The notes: generated by a model not told the origin, from the sequence alone. A stretch of DNA of 64,000 bases from Armatimonadetes bacterium Uphvl-Ar1 (GCA_002162075.1 CP021423.1:558001-622000); one strand, 5' to 3'. Shown: positions 41,917-50,521, numbered from the stretch's first letter. Numbers and translations are program-made.

Positions 41917-43322
41917 TGGCGAATTTGCTTGCTCGGCTTCTTGGCGGATTCGGTCAAGGTTCGAAGTCCGCTCCAATTGTGTCGCAGTCCGGAACCGGGC
42001 TCGATTTGCGGATGCTTCTCCCGCAGTCCACGGTCGATTATCAGGCGGAACTTGAAGGCAAACTACACCTAAACTCACTCCTTGCAATGGGGGTTGATTA
42101 TTTTGCTTCAAACATCGCCATGAGCCCTTTGATTGTTGAGGCTTCGAAGGCAGAGGCGGGCGGTGTCAGGTGGAGTCCGGTTGACGGTCATGAAGCACAG
42201 GAGCGGGCGGCAATGCCCAACCCTCATTACAGCTGGTCGCGTTTGGCGTTCGGGATGGCCCAAAGCTGGCTTCTTGATGGCAATGTTTTCATTCTCGATT
42301 GGCCCAGTGTCACTGGTGGCTCAAATGGATGGTTCTGGCTCCCTCATGATTTGGTGGAGGTACATGATGACCAGCAAAGCGATGTTGCGGCTCCGCAAGA
42401 CGGCTCCCGGCTGGTCACGTATTACCGTTATTATCAGCCGGGTGGTGGATACATCGACTTTTCACCTGATGTAATGATTCATCTGGCACGGGGCTTTGAT
42501 TTGCGCGATCCAAAACGAGGATTTAGCCCAGTCAAAGCGGCAATCAAAGAAATTTACGGCGACAACGTTGCCACAACATACACCTCAGCCATCCTCGATA
42601 ATGCGGGCGTTGTTTCGCTTATGTTTAGTCCAGATATGCGGCAAAAAACGCAGGTCATCATCGATAAGGAGGACGCAAAGAGTCTTCCGGATCAGATTCG
42701 CAAGTTCTTCACCCGCGAAGGTGCAGGAAAAGCGATGTGGAGCCCGGTCGGTGTGCAGGTTCAGAAACTGGCGTTTTCACCGGCTGAAATGGATTTGGGG
42801 CCGCTGACAGATCGTACTATCGCTCGCATCTGTGGCGCAATGGGGTTTGACCCGATGGTTCTTGGCCTGCCGTCGGCGAATAAGACTTATGCAAATCGGG
42901 AAGCGGCGGATGATGCGGCGTACACACGCATCATTACTCCGGCAAAAGAGCAGTGGGCAGAGCAGATTACGGTCAAATATCTCAAACAAAAGCTCGGTGA
43001 GAAAAACACCCGGATTGCTTGGGATAATTCCCGAGTTCCGGCGTTGCAGGATGACCGAACCGAAACCGCGACTGTTGCGGCGCTGCTTTTTGAGAAAGGC
43101 ATCATCACTCAGGCAAGGGCTCTCGAAATGATTGGTGATCCGTTTGATGAAGAGAATGAAGTCAACATTTTCGAATTGCAATCTCAGGCGATGGGTGGTG
43201 GTGATGAATCTCAGCCAGATGCAACCGAGGAAGACCCGCAAGAATTACAGGATGAGGCGAAGACTATTGCTGATAAACTACGAAAAGCGGCGGCGATTCG
43301 CCAGTATTCAAAAACATCATGA
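41916..43322 (+). CDS. Portal protein
   Basis: 468 residues, HK97/SPP1 portal-like: LAMGVDYFASNIAMSPL, NPHYSWSRLAFGMAQSWLLD and GNVFILDW, DVMIHLARGFD, FSPAEMDLGPL and ICGAMGFDPMVLGLPSANKT. Forms the dodecameric DNA gate. GTG start overlaps the terminase TAG by one base; the stop overlaps the MuF gene by 4. Confidence 0.92.
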   Translation: MANLLARLLGGFGQGSKSAPIVSQSGTGLDLRMLLPQSTVDYQAELEGKLHLNSLLAMGVDYFASNIAMSPLIVEASKAEAGGVRWSPVDGHEAQERAAMPNPHYSWSRLAFGMAQSWLLDGNVFILDWPSVTGGSNGWFWLPHDLVEVHDDQQSDVAAPQDGSRLVTYYRYYQPGGGYIDFSPDVMIHLARGFDLRDPKRGFSPVKAAIKEIYGDNVATTYTSAILDNAGVVSLMFSPDMRQKTQVIIDKEDAKSLPDQIRKFFTREGAGKAMWSPVGVQVQKLAFSPAEMDLGPLTDRTIARICGAMGFDPMVLGLPSANKTYANREAADDAAYTRIITPAKEQWAEQITVKYLKQKLGEKNTRIAWDNSRVPALQDDRTETATVAALLFEKGIITQARALEMIGDPFDEENEVNIFELQSQAMGGGDESQPDATEEDPQELQDEAKTIADKLRKAAAIRQYSKTS

Positions 43323-44848
43323 GATTTGGCTTAACTGAGCGACTGGGCGACTTCCCCGGCATTACAATCAAGGTTGCTCCGCTAGATGTTGACCCTTATC
43401 GCATTATTGCCGAACTAACCCAGCGCGGGCCGAGTGATGCTGAGTGGATGGCTTTTATGGCGGCGGCTCGGCGGTCGCTCAACTCTAATCTCGGGCGGTT
43501 CTTTCAGTCGAAGCTCAGTCCAGATCAATTTGGAGATGTTGTTTTTACTGAACTTCTCAGGGCTCATGCGGTGGCGGTTGCGGCCGGCCGTCAAAGGGCG
43601 GGGATTCTGGGCGCGCTCAATGAGCTTGACAAAGAAGTTGCTCTCTTTCATGGTCAGCAACAAGGGGCATATCTTGAGGGGTTTGTCCGGCGGCTAAACG
43701 AGAAATCTAAGCGGTACTGGGATGAGGAAAAAGGGGAATGGAAACGCGGGGTCATCAACCGCGATCTCCAAATGTATGCCAGTCGGTATCGCGGGAGCGC
43801 GAACATTGCGTTTGAATCCAACTCTCCGGAAGGGTCGGAATTTTATTGGCGGCTTGGCATTGCCGAGCATTGTCCGGATTGTCTTGAGCTTGCCGCCGAA
43901 TCACCGCATACGCAGGGTGAACTCCCGGTTTTCCCTGGGGATGGGGGGACAAAATGTATTGTCAATTGCAAGTGCTGGCTGGTTCGGGGTGATGGGGTGA
44001 AGGCTTTTGAGCCCGATCCGGGGGTTGGGAAATATGTTGAGGATGCACCGGAGGATGGGTTTAATCCGCTGGAGGATTATGTGGGAGAAACCACTGGTGA
44101 AGTTGCGGTCACTGAGCAGGACGACACATACACTCTGCCACAGTCGCCGGTATCGGCGGCAATTAAGTACCGGAAATCAGCAGTAAAGGAGCGGATTCAA
44201 AGCGGGGTTGCAATTGTGGATCAGGTGCACAGCGACGGACTTCTTCCCAAAGTTGTTGCAGGTCGCTTTGTTGACCCCAATGGGCTGACCGCTGAGGGGT
44301 GGTATTTCACATCAGTGCAATCAAACGAGTATTACGGCCGAACCGTTGGATTTTTGAACCTCAAGCCAACAGCGGCTTTTCCTGAGCTAACAGTTGTGCA
44401 CGAAATCGGGCACATTCTTGAGATTGAGATTTTGGGAGCCGGAACAATTGTCAACCGACTTAGCAAGCCACACTGGAATGATGTTGGTGAAGCATTGGTG
44501 ATGACTGCCCAGGTTGGCGGACTCCTCAATGCGCGCAATCAGGTTGGGGACAGGCTTCGTCAAGCGGTGAGTGATGGAGACCTAGCTTTTGGTGCCCAGC
44601 TTGCTGAATGGCTTGAGCGGCTGGACTATCTGTTGATGCCTGAAGAGATCTGGGCCAGGGCTTATGCTCAATTTGTGACCAAACGGTCAGGCTCTGATAT
44701 ACTTGGAAAGCAATTAGCGCAGCGAATGCGGATAGAGTTTGAGCGAAATCTTCCGACACATTGGGAGGACGATGACTTCGGCCCGGTCTATCAAGCAATA
44801 GTGAAGGCGATGATTGCCGAGGGGTGGATTGATGAAGAAACTGATTGA
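43319..44848 (+). CDS. MuF/SPP1 gp7-like head protein fused to a zincin-type metallopeptidase domain
   Basis: 509 residues. The N-terminal half is MuF-like (minor head protein): RDLQMYASRYRGSANIAFES and GIAEHCPDCLELAAESP, then CIVNCKCWLVRGD, the usual Cys cluster. After a linker the C-terminal 220 residues hold VVHEIGHILEIE with HExxH at 361-365, the zinc-peptidase motif. Similar MuF proteins in prophages carry C-terminal toxin domains; this could be a toxin, a prohead protease helper or an ejected effector. The small acidic gene at 44832 begins inside it. Confidence 0.75.
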   Translation: MRFGLTERLGDFPGITIKVAPLDVDPYRIIAELTQRGPSDAEWMAFMAAARRSLNSNLGRFFQSKLSPDQFGDVVFTELLRAHAVAVAAGRQRAGILGALNELDKEVALFHGQQQGAYLEGFVRRLNEKSKRYWDEEKGEWKRGVINRDLQMYASRYRGSANIAFESNSPEGSEFYWRLGIAEHCPDCLELAAESPHTQGELPVFPGDGGTKCIVNCKCWLVRGDGVKAFEPDPGVGKYVEDAPEDGFNPLEDYVGETTGEVAVTEQDDTYTLPQSPVSAAIKYRKSAVKERIQSGVAIVDQVHSDGLLPKVVAGRFVDPNGLTAEGWYFTSVQSNEYYGRTVGFLNLKPTAAFPELTVVHEIGHILEIEILGAGTIVNRLSKPHWNDVGEALVMTAQVGGLLNARNQVGDRLRQAVSDGDLAFGAQLAEWLERLDYLLMPEEIWARAYAQFVTKRSGSDILGKQLAQRMRIEFERNLPTHWEDDDFGPVYQAIVKAMIAEGWIDEETD

Positions 44849-45002
44849 GTGCAAGTCATTTGAGGAGTTGGTTGAGAACTATCCAAAAATGATGTCGTCA
44901 CTGAGCGAAGACAAAGGTGATATTGATTTGCCACGCGGCGAATTAGCGGCTGAACTTGCCCAACTGAACCCTATTGAAACCCTCTTGCCCGAAGAGGAAT
45001 AA
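44832..45002 (+). CDS. Small acidic protein after the MuF gene
   Basis: 56 residues from ATG 44832, overlapping the MuF stop by 17 bases. Strongly acidic, ending NPIETLLPEEE. Position directly after a possible toxin domain would fit an immunity or inhibitor protein, but there is no sequence proof. Confidence 0.55.
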   Translation: MKKLIECKSFEELVENYPKMMSSLSEDKGDIDLPRGELAAELAQLNPIETLLPEEE

Positions 45003-45008
45003 ATTTTA

Positions 45009-45019
45009 CGTCTAAAGCC
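45009..45019 (+). promoter_or_regulatory. Late-gene start element, copy 2 (CGTCTAAAGCC)
   Basis: Identical to copy 1, preceded by AAATTTTA and 22 bases before the protease ATG at 45031. Confidence 0.6.
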
Positions 45020-45030
45020 ATCCAGTAGCG

Positions 45031-45879
45031 ATGGCACATCGAGAAACCCAAATCTTCAAGTCCGTTGGCTCCGTGAAATTTGATGAGCGGAAGGCCTCCG
45101 GCATTGCCTCTCCATTTTACGAGCTTGACCGTCACGGGGACATGATGCTGCCCGGATGCTACAAGAGTGCAGCTCCGGCGTTTGTCGAAGGTGAGGCGGT
45201 TGTGATGCTCAACCACTATGGGATGCTCCCGATTGGCGTTTGCACCAAAGCCGACGAGGTTGACGAGGGGCTTGCCGTGGATTTTGTATATCACACGCAC
45301 AAGGAGGCGACAGATGCGCGCTCAGTCGCAAAGGAGCGGCAGGAAATGGGGAAGGGAACTGGCCTCTCGGTTGGCATCCGGATTCAAAAGCAGGGGTACG
45401 AAGAATTCGAGAACGGTCAGCAACTGCTCAATTGGCTCGAAGATGAAGGCCATGACATGGGGCGGGTCAAAAACACCGACAAAATTCGGGCTTATTCTCG
45501 GTACTGCTGGGCCATCAAGAAGGTGGATGAATTGTTTGAATTCTCACAAGTATGCGTTGGGGCGGCGCCGTCAGCCCTGGCGACTCAAATCAAGAACGTT
45601 TTTGGTGGTGACAAATTGCTTGCAGATTTGGCTACTGATGAACTCATGAAAATGCTGCTTGCGGGCGTGGACGTGGGAGTGGAGCGGTTGGAATCGATCA
45701 AGTCGGTTCGAGCTGCGGATGGGCGGAAGCTCGGCGGCGACGCTGTTGCGAACGCCAAGTCTTTGCGTGACCGGCTGGACACCTTGATCAAGTCAGCGGA
45801 AGGGGCGACGGCTCCTGATGATGTGATTTTGAAAGGTTTGCAGCTTCAAGCAGAGGCGATGCTGTTGGAGATCAACTAA
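45031..45879 (+). CDS. HK97-type prohead protease
   Basis: 282 residues. ASGIASPFYELDRHGDMMLPG, VVMLNHYGMLPIG (catalytic His) and GTGLSVGIRIQ (catalytic Ser) fit the S78-like fold. The ~100-residue C-terminal tail is longer than the minimal protease and may act in assembly. Processes the capsid proteins in the prohead. Confidence 0.85.
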   Translation: MAHRETQIFKSVGSVKFDERKASGIASPFYELDRHGDMMLPGCYKSAAPAFVEGEAVVMLNHYGMLPIGVCTKADEVDEGLAVDFVYHTHKEATDARSVAKERQEMGKGTGLSVGIRIQKQGYEEFENGQQLLNWLEDEGHDMGRVKNTDKIRAYSRYCWAIKKVDELFEFSQVCVGAAPSALATQIKNVFGGDKLLADLATDELMKMLLAGVDVGVERLESIKSVRAADGRKLGGDAVANAKSLRDRLDTLIKSAEGATAPDDVILKGLQLQAEAMLLEIN

Positions 45880-45881
45880 AA

Positions 45882-47261
45882 ATGAACAAACTCGAAGAAC
45901 TGAAAAAGAGTCTTGGGGAATTGGTCAAGACGATTACGAAGTACCAAGCTACTGCGCCCGCAACTGATGCGGAGGTGCTGGAGTTTAAGTCCGCAATCGA
46001 CGAAGCCAAGACCTTGAAGACTCAGATCACAGACCTCGAAGCCCAAGCAAAGGACGCTGGTGACATCATCAGCTTTGCGAAGTCTTCCTCAACCCCTGCC
46101 CCGATTGTCCCCTCTGGTGGCACTCCGGCGACCCCGGCTGCAACTAATAAAAGTGCTGGTGAGGATGTGTATGCCGTTCGAAAGGATGGCACATTCGGAC
46201 TTGCTTACACTGATGACCCGCTGTTCGGTAATGAAACCCTGATGAAGGAGTTTGCGAGCACGGAATATCAGAAGTGCTTTGCCCTCATCGCAAAAGGTGG
46301 AGAGCGTGACCCGTACCGACTCCTTGACAAAGATCAAATCAAGTTCGTGGAAGAAATGCGGCGAAAAGCTGCATCCGTTGGCATTGAGGAAGATGGTGGT
46401 TTCCTTGTTCCGCCTCAGATGGTCAACGAAATTGTCCGTCAGCGAGCAGGTCAGACCAGCGTTTCCCAGATGGTTCGGCGTCAGCCAACAACCTCCGCTG
46501 CAATCCAAATGCTTCGGTATGAGGATTCTGGAGGCGACACCTACACCAACACGGGTCTCCGCATTGCGTGGACTGGTGAGGGTGCTGATCCGAACGACCA
46601 AAACCAGCCGAAGCTCAAACCATTCACCATTCCGGTGCATGAGGGAGAGGTTGAAGTTGCGTTGACACGGACATTCCTTGAGGATGCACCTGGGGCAGTC
46701 AACAGCTACATCGGCGAAGAGTTCCGAACTAGCTTTGACCTTGGCGTTGAGGATGTGATTCTCAATGGCAACGGCATTGCAAAGCCAACTGGAATCCTTG
46801 CCCGAGTAGGCGAAGTGTACGGTCCGGCGGCGGTCAACGTTGGCAACCCTGTCACCGCTGATGGCTTGATCGATGCGTACTACACGCTTCCGGCCCAGTA
46901 CCGACGAAACAACAGCCGAATTGTCATGCGCGACAGCGTTTTTGGCGATTTGCAAAAGCTCAAAGATGGAGCTAACAACTACATCTTTGGTGTCCAGGCG
47001 AACTTTGACGGACTTGCCCTCAATGCTCAAGAGCGATTGCGCGGCACCCCGATCATGTTCACCGACTTCACCGAAGATAGCGGCTCAGCGAAGAAGATTG
47101 CCATTCATGGCGACTTCTCTACCTACATGATGGTTGTCCGCCTGGGAATGACGATGCGAATGCGCGACATTCCTGGTCAGCAACCGGCGGCCGTCTTCCG
47201 CTTCCGCTTCGGTGGTGACCTTTTGATGGGTCGCGGCATGAAGGTGTGGACGCAAAGCTAA
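45882..47261 (+). CDS. HK97-family major capsid protein
   Basis: 459 residues. Residues 1-65 are a coiled-coil delta domain that serves as scaffold and is removed by the protease. The capsid fold follows: GGFLVPPQMVNEIVRQRAGQ, IAWTGEGADPNDQNQP, FDLGVEDVILNGNGIAKPTG, IVMRDSVFGDLQKLKDGANN and MRDIPGQQPAAVFRFRFGGD. GGAG lies 14 bases before the ATG. Confidence 0.92.
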   Translation: MNKLEELKKSLGELVKTITKYQATAPATDAEVLEFKSAIDEAKTLKTQITDLEAQAKDAGDIISFAKSSSTPAPIVPSGGTPATPAATNKSAGEDVYAVRKDGTFGLAYTDDPLFGNETLMKEFASTEYQKCFALIAKGGERDPYRLLDKDQIKFVEEMRRKAASVGIEEDGGFLVPPQMVNEIVRQRAGQTSVSQMVRRQPTTSAAIQMLRYEDSGGDTYTNTGLRIAWTGEGADPNDQNQPKLKPFTIPVHEGEVEVALTRTFLEDAPGAVNSYIGEEFRTSFDLGVEDVILNGNGIAKPTGILARVGEVYGPAAVNVGNPVTADGLIDAYYTLPAQYRRNNSRIVMRDSVFGDLQKLKDGANNYIFGVQANFDGLALNAQERLRGTPIMFTDFTEDSGSAKKIAIHGDFSTYMMVVRLGMTMRMRDIPGQQPAAVFRFRFGGDLLMGRGMKVWTQS

Positions 47262-47276
47262 GGAGGAAATGAAGAA

Positions 47277-47732
47277 ATGAACGGATACAACTTGTCTCAC
47301 AGCATTCTCATCCAAGGGTTGGATGGCGACCTAACTGCGGGAACTGATGGTTCCCGCGTGACCTCACTTGCTGAGGTGGATGCCAAGGATTGCGAAAGCG
47401 TAATCTTCGTCGTTCAGCTCGGCACCGTTGCGGCATCTGGCCTCTTTACCGGATTCGTAAAAGGCTCGAATGTTTCAGCATCTTACGGATCTGGCACTGT
47501 TGGTGACCTTGGAAGCATAGTCAACCCAACCGCTGGTGAAGGCGACGACAAGACTATAGTGATTGAGGTTCGGCGACCGCTCCAGCGGTATCTTCGCTTT
47601 GATTACCAGCGCACGGGCGGCAACGTCACTGTGCAGTCGATCATTGCGATCAAGGTGTTGAATCGTGATGTTCGCGACACTGAAGTCACGAAGCGAACAA
47701 TTCTCAATCAGCCGGCGGCGGCAACAGCGTAA
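47277..47732 (+). CDS. Hypothetical head protein, possible decoration protein
   Basis: 151 residues with a strong AGGAGG site; a three-codon frame (ATG AAG AAA TGA at 47271) overlaps the start. The sequence is beta-rich, QRYLRFDYQRTGGNVTVQSI. Position right after the capsid gene suggests a decoration or stabilisation protein. Confidence 0.6.
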   Translation: MNGYNLSHSILIQGLDGDLTAGTDGSRVTSLAEVDAKDCESVIFVVQLGTVAASGLFTGFVKGSNVSASYGSGTVGDLGSIVNPTAGEGDDKTIVIEVRRPLQRYLRFDYQRTGGNVTVQSIIAIKVLNRDVRDTEVTKRTILNQPAAATA

Positions 47733-48007
47733 TGAGCGAACTCCGGTGCATCGGTCGTGATCGCGGTGTTGATCAGTGGCGGCTTCCTGATGGTTCCCGG
47801 TTCGCCGGGACAAAGGAAGAGGCTGAGATCGCGGCTGGTTTGAAAGAGCCAGCGGCAAAGGCTGAGCCTGTTGTTGCAGAACCCGCGACCACAGAGCCAG
47901 CGGCAAAGGCTGAGCCAAAGCCGAAGGTCGGCAAAGCCGATCCGGTTGACCCGGCGGCAGCGGCAGCAGCAGCGGCAAAGGCTGAGCCAAAGGAAGACGG
48001 CGGATAA
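47732..48007 (+). CDS. Ala/Lys/Pro repeat protein in the head region
   Basis: 91 residues. Residues 1-30 are compact (RDRGVDQWRLPDGSRFAGTK), the rest low complexity with repeated PAAKAEP and KAEP units. TAATG overlap with the upstream gene. Probably a small flexible head-associated protein; the repeats make its length likely to vary. Confidence 0.55.
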   Translation: MSELRCIGRDRGVDQWRLPDGSRFAGTKEEAEIAAGLKEPAAKAEPVVAEPATTEPAAKAEPKPKVGKADPVDPAAAAAAAAKAEPKEDGG

Positions 48008-48038
48008 CCTCCGCTCTCTTCTCCAGGTGATGCAGGAC

Positions 48039-48066
48039 AGCCCGTCAGCAATGGCGGGCTTCTTTA
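48039..48066 (+). terminator. Terminator-like hairpin before the connector gene
   Basis: AGCCCG (48039-48044) pairs with CGGGCT (48055-48060) and is followed by TCTTTA. It directly precedes late element copy 3, so transcription seems to stop and restart here. Confidence 0.5.
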
Positions 48067-48077
48067 CGTCTCAAGCA
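48067..48077 (+). promoter_or_regulatory. Late-gene start element, copy 3 (CGTCTCAAGCA)
   Basis: 15 bases before ATG 48082 and right after a terminator-like hairpin, the best context for a promoter role. Confidence 0.6.
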
Positions 48078-48081
48078 CTCA

Positions 48082-48693
48082 ATGGCTTGGCTTGAGGATG
48101 CAGATGTTTTGGCGGCGGCGGAAGGGTGGGGCGTCGTTGTTGAATCTGGTGCCGAGGTGGGGACGGCGGCGATGGTCAGGGCAATGGTCAACCGCGAACT
48201 GGGGTACTCCATCATTAAGTCTGCCGAAGTAGACAGGCGTTTTGATCCGGCTCCACCATCACGAATCCCGCATGTTCAACTTGGAAATCCTTGGAGCGAA
48301 GTAACTGAGGTGAGGATTGGTGTGAGCTACGATGCGCCAAGTGGTGAGCTTTTGGTTGCGGATCGGGATTACCATTTGGTTAAGCGGCGATTTGTTGACG
48401 ATGCTCAGACGGAGGTGATTGTTGGCGTGGAGTTCAATCGTCAACTTGGTCGGAATGGGCAGTCCATCCAACTGACTGGAAAGACCGGGATTTGGGCGGA
48501 GGTTGATGTTCCAAATGAACTGGTGAGCGCAGGGGCACAGCTTGGCGCGGCATATTTGGCGGCAACTGCGGCGAGTGCAACCGATGCCAGCGATATGACC
48601 GAAACAACCACCGGACAGGTGAAAATCAAGTTTGGTCGGGCAACGAGCTTTAAGGAATGGGATGGTCTTACCGCTCGGGGAAGGCGGCGGTGA
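48082..48693 (+). CDS. Head-tail connector-like protein, possible C-terminal frameshift
   Basis: 203 residues. WLEDADVLAAAEGWGVVVES and PHVQLGNPWSEVTEVRIGVS look like a phage connector of the gp6/gp15 type. The last residues are TARGRRR, but in the -1 frame the sequence continues GKAAVTQAMLVLDVYRLTEV, which looks like the natural C-terminus, ending at 48746 where the next ATG starts. The shift would occur in CGGGGAAGG near 48677. Confidence 0.6.
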   Translation: MAWLEDADVLAAAEGWGVVVESGAEVGTAAMVRAMVNRELGYSIIKSAEVDRRFDPAPPSRIPHVQLGNPWSEVTEVRIGVSYDAPSGELLVADRDYHLVKRRFVDDAQTEVIVGVEFNRQLGRNGQSIQLTGKTGIWAEVDVPNELVSAGAQLGAAYLAATAASATDASDMTETTTGQVKIKFGRATSFKEWDGLTARGRRR

Positions 48694-48745
48694 CCCAGGC
48701 CATGCTCGTGCTCGATGTTTACCGGCTGACGGAGGTGTATGGCTA

Positions 48746-49084
48746 ATGTGGCTCCCGCACACCGTCACGGTTGCGGCTCCGTCAGATGGTGGAAGCGGCA
48801 CGAACTCCGGGGGGATTTCATATGGCACTCCGGCGAGTGTTCAGTGCAATGTCCAGCCAATATCTTCGACCGAGGTCTTTGATAACTTTGGGCCAGAGAC
48901 TGAAGCATCTTTTCAGCTTTTTGCGCGGGTGTCGGAGGCTTCAAAGTTTGTGTATGGGGCACGGGTGAAGAAGGGGAGTCAGATTTTCTATGTGAGAAGT
49001 CGGCCCAAGGTGTGGGATCAGGGGCTTCCAACCGATCACGTCCAGGTGCCATTGTCGGAGGTGCAAATTGCCAACCCTGCATGA
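48746..49084 (+). CDS. Head closure / head-tail adaptor protein
   Basis: 112 residues from ATG 48746 (TAATG overlap with the shifted end of the connector). MWLPHTVTVAAPSDGGSGTN and PISSTEVFDNFGPETEASFQ fit phage head-tail joining proteins (SPP1 gp16-like) in size and place. Confidence 0.6.
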   Translation: MWLPHTVTVAAPSDGGSGTNSGGISYGTPASVQCNVQPISSTEVFDNFGPETEASFQLFARVSEASKFVYGARVKKGSQIFYVRSRPKVWDQGLPTDHVQVPLSEVQIANPA

Positions 49085-49529
49085 TCTGTTTGATGCGCTG
49101 CTAGATGACATTGAGGGGCATATTAACACCGCATATCCGGCGATTGCCAGCGGAACAAACAAGATTTACCGGGGGTGGCCCAATCTTGAACTCAAGTGGG
49201 GCGACGTTCCTTGCGCGATTTTGGTTGTTGGTGAGAACATTCAGATGCAACCGTCGGGAAATCGGGGTGAGCAGGTCAACGCGGAGGTGATGATCATTGT
49301 GCTCCTGCCACTTCCCAGCGATAAGTCGAAGAATGTCACGATGGAGGGGCTGAAAGAAGCGGACAAGCTGACAAACCTCCTTAAATCGCAATTTGTGTGG
49401 GGTGATGGGGAGTGGGTGAATAGCTACATCACCGAGGTTGGTGTTGGTCCGGCTCCGCTTGAGGGGTCTGAGGTTCACCGGATTGTCATTGATTTCAAAG
49501 CCGAAGCTCACGTCACCTTGGGGGCGTAA
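49068..49529 (+). CDS. Tail completion / minor tail protein-like
   Basis: 153 residues from TTG 49068. NTAYPAIASGTNKIYRGWPN and VNAEVMIIVLLPLPSDKSKN; similar in size and order to phage tail terminator proteins. Overlaps both neighbours. The exact family is uncertain. Confidence 0.55.
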   Translation: MPTLHDLFDALLDDIEGHINTAYPAIASGTNKIYRGWPNLELKWGDVPCAILVVGENIQMQPSGNRGEQVNAEVMIIVLLPLPSDKSKNVTMEGLKEADKLTNLLKSQFVWGDGEWVNSYITEVGVGPAPLEGSEVHRIVIDFKAEAHVTLGA

Positions 49530-50074
49530 TGAGCGTCTACCGCGATGCTCGCAAATGGCGCGATGCTTTTGAGGCTCGGCTTGATCGGCTTCAAGCGAAT
49601 GCTGTCCAAGCCCACCGCGTTCTTGCCCTGGAATACAAAGCGGACATGGTGCGGGCGACTTCGGGAACGATTTCCGAGGCGGAACTTCGGCGGGCGGGTC
49701 ACCCATTTGGTCGAACTGGCCCAGATGGGCGAATGAGGGGACTTGCTGGGAGTGTGAAGAAGGGGCCGGGTGGAAGATCAAGGCGAGCTTATGTCCGAAA
49801 GAAGTATCCGCTGAATCCGATCAACCGCCAGAAAGGACGGCTCCAAAGCTCAATCAAGATCATTCCGTACATCAGTATTCAGCACATTCAGGCTTATGAG
49901 ATTTATGCCTCAGCTCCCCATGCACGGTATGTGATGCACCCACTCGGGACACCGAAGATGGTGGGTCGCGACGTTTTGACTGGTCACCGCCTTGGTCGGA
50001 CGGCTCCAGCGTATTTGGAGCGGATGTGGCGGGCAAAGAAGCGAATTATGCGGATGCGCTACAATGCGGCTTAG
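49529..50074 (+). CDS. HK97 gp10-like head-tail / tail component
   Basis: 181 residues, basic. LQSSIKIIPYISIQHIQAYE, SAPHARYVMHPLGTPKMVGR and YLERMWRAKKRIMRMRY match the gp10-like style of tail completion proteins. TAATG overlap with the upstream gene; its stop overlaps the end of a minus-strand frame at 50071. Confidence 0.65.
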   Translation: MSVYRDARKWRDAFEARLDRLQANAVQAHRVLALEYKADMVRATSGTISEAELRRAGHPFGRTGPDGRMRGLAGSVKKGPGGRSRRAYVRKKYPLNPINRQKGRLQSSIKIIPYISIQHIQAYEIYASAPHARYVMHPLGTPKMVGRDVLTGHRLGRTAPAYLERMWRAKKRIMRMRYNAA

Positions 50075-50238
50075 GGCCTGATAATTCCCGGTTTATTGTT
50101 GTCGCGGGACGTGGTGTTAATCGCGTTTCTTTTGTAAAGCCCCATTTGGTCTGAAATCTTTTGAAAATCCCGTTCACGCTTGGCTGACTTTTTCTCCTAC
50201 GCGATTCTCGATGCGTTCTGAGCCTCTTCGTAAGTCAT
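50071..50238 (-). pseudogene. Small moron frame interrupted by TAG
   Basis: From ATG 50238: MTYEEAQNASRIA, then TAG (50197-50199), then EKKSAKRERDFQKISDQMGL and on to IIRP, ending at 50071. The in-frame continuation is charged and coding-like. The start lies 6 bases after TACAAT in a repeated CTGATACAATAAC block. Probably inactivated by the stop, or read through. Confidence 0.4.
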
Positions 50239-50241
50239 GCT

Positions 50242-50254
50242 GTTATTGTATCAG
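50242..50254 (-). repeat. Promoter-bearing direct repeat, downstream copy
   Basis: GTTATTGTATCAG here and again at 50483-50495. On the minus strand it reads CTGATACAATAAC with a TACAAT -10 box; each copy is followed by three bases and an ATG. Confidence 0.6.
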
Positions 50255-50479
50255 CTTGCATGGGTAGTTGAACTTATAGTCGATTGGGCCTCCGTCGGAG
50301 ACTGTAAACAGTGGTGGTTTTGGATAAGGCGCAACCACAACAACCCAATGAGGTCTTTTTTCGCTTAATGTGCGGGCATCCTCAAAAGTAAATCCAAGAG
50401 ATTCAGCAAATGATTTGGTACATAAAATGGGTCGCCCCTTTGGAGTCCAAACTTTGACCATGTTGCGCGGAAGAGCCAT
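50243..50479 (-). CDS. Minus-strand moron protein in the late region
   Basis: 78 residues. VWTPKGRPILCTKSFAESLG and TFEDARTLSEKRPHWVVVVA; small, soluble, unknown. Its ATG at 50479 lies 6 bases after TACAAT in the upstream repeat, so its mRNA is probably leaderless and made in the lysogen. It points against the tail genes on both sides. Confidence 0.6.
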   Translation of the reverse strand: MALPRNMVKVWTPKGRPILCTKSFAESLGFTFEDARTLSEKRPHWVVVVAPYPKPPLFTVSDGGPIDYKFNYPCKLIQ

Positions 50480-50482
50480 TTC

Positions 50483-50495
50483 GTTATTGTATCAG
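50483..50495 (-). repeat. Promoter-bearing direct repeat, upstream copy
   Basis: Second copy of the 13-base block; on the minus strand TTGAGA (50512-50507) and TACAAT are 15 bases apart, and TACAAT lies 6 bases before ATG 50479. Confidence 0.6.
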
Positions 50496-50504
50496 AAAAA
50501 AGAA

Positions 50505-50515
50505 CGTCTCAAGCC
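50505..50515 (+). promoter_or_regulatory. Late-gene start element, copy 4 (CGTCTCAAGCC)
   Basis: 17 bases before the tail tube ATG at 50522, after AAAAAAGAA. The same bases provide the minus-strand TTGAGA of the moron promoter. Confidence 0.65.
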
Positions 50516-50521
50516 CTTGAA

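Noticed and set aside
46089-47030. 313-codon minus-strand frame in the capsid gene
   Set aside because: Shadow of the HK97 capsid gene; no motif, no promoter.
47820-47990. Repeated GAGCCAGCGGCAAAGGCTGA units as a CRISPR-like or iteron array
   Set aside because: Spacing is irregular and in codon frame; they encode PAAKAEP peptide repeats.
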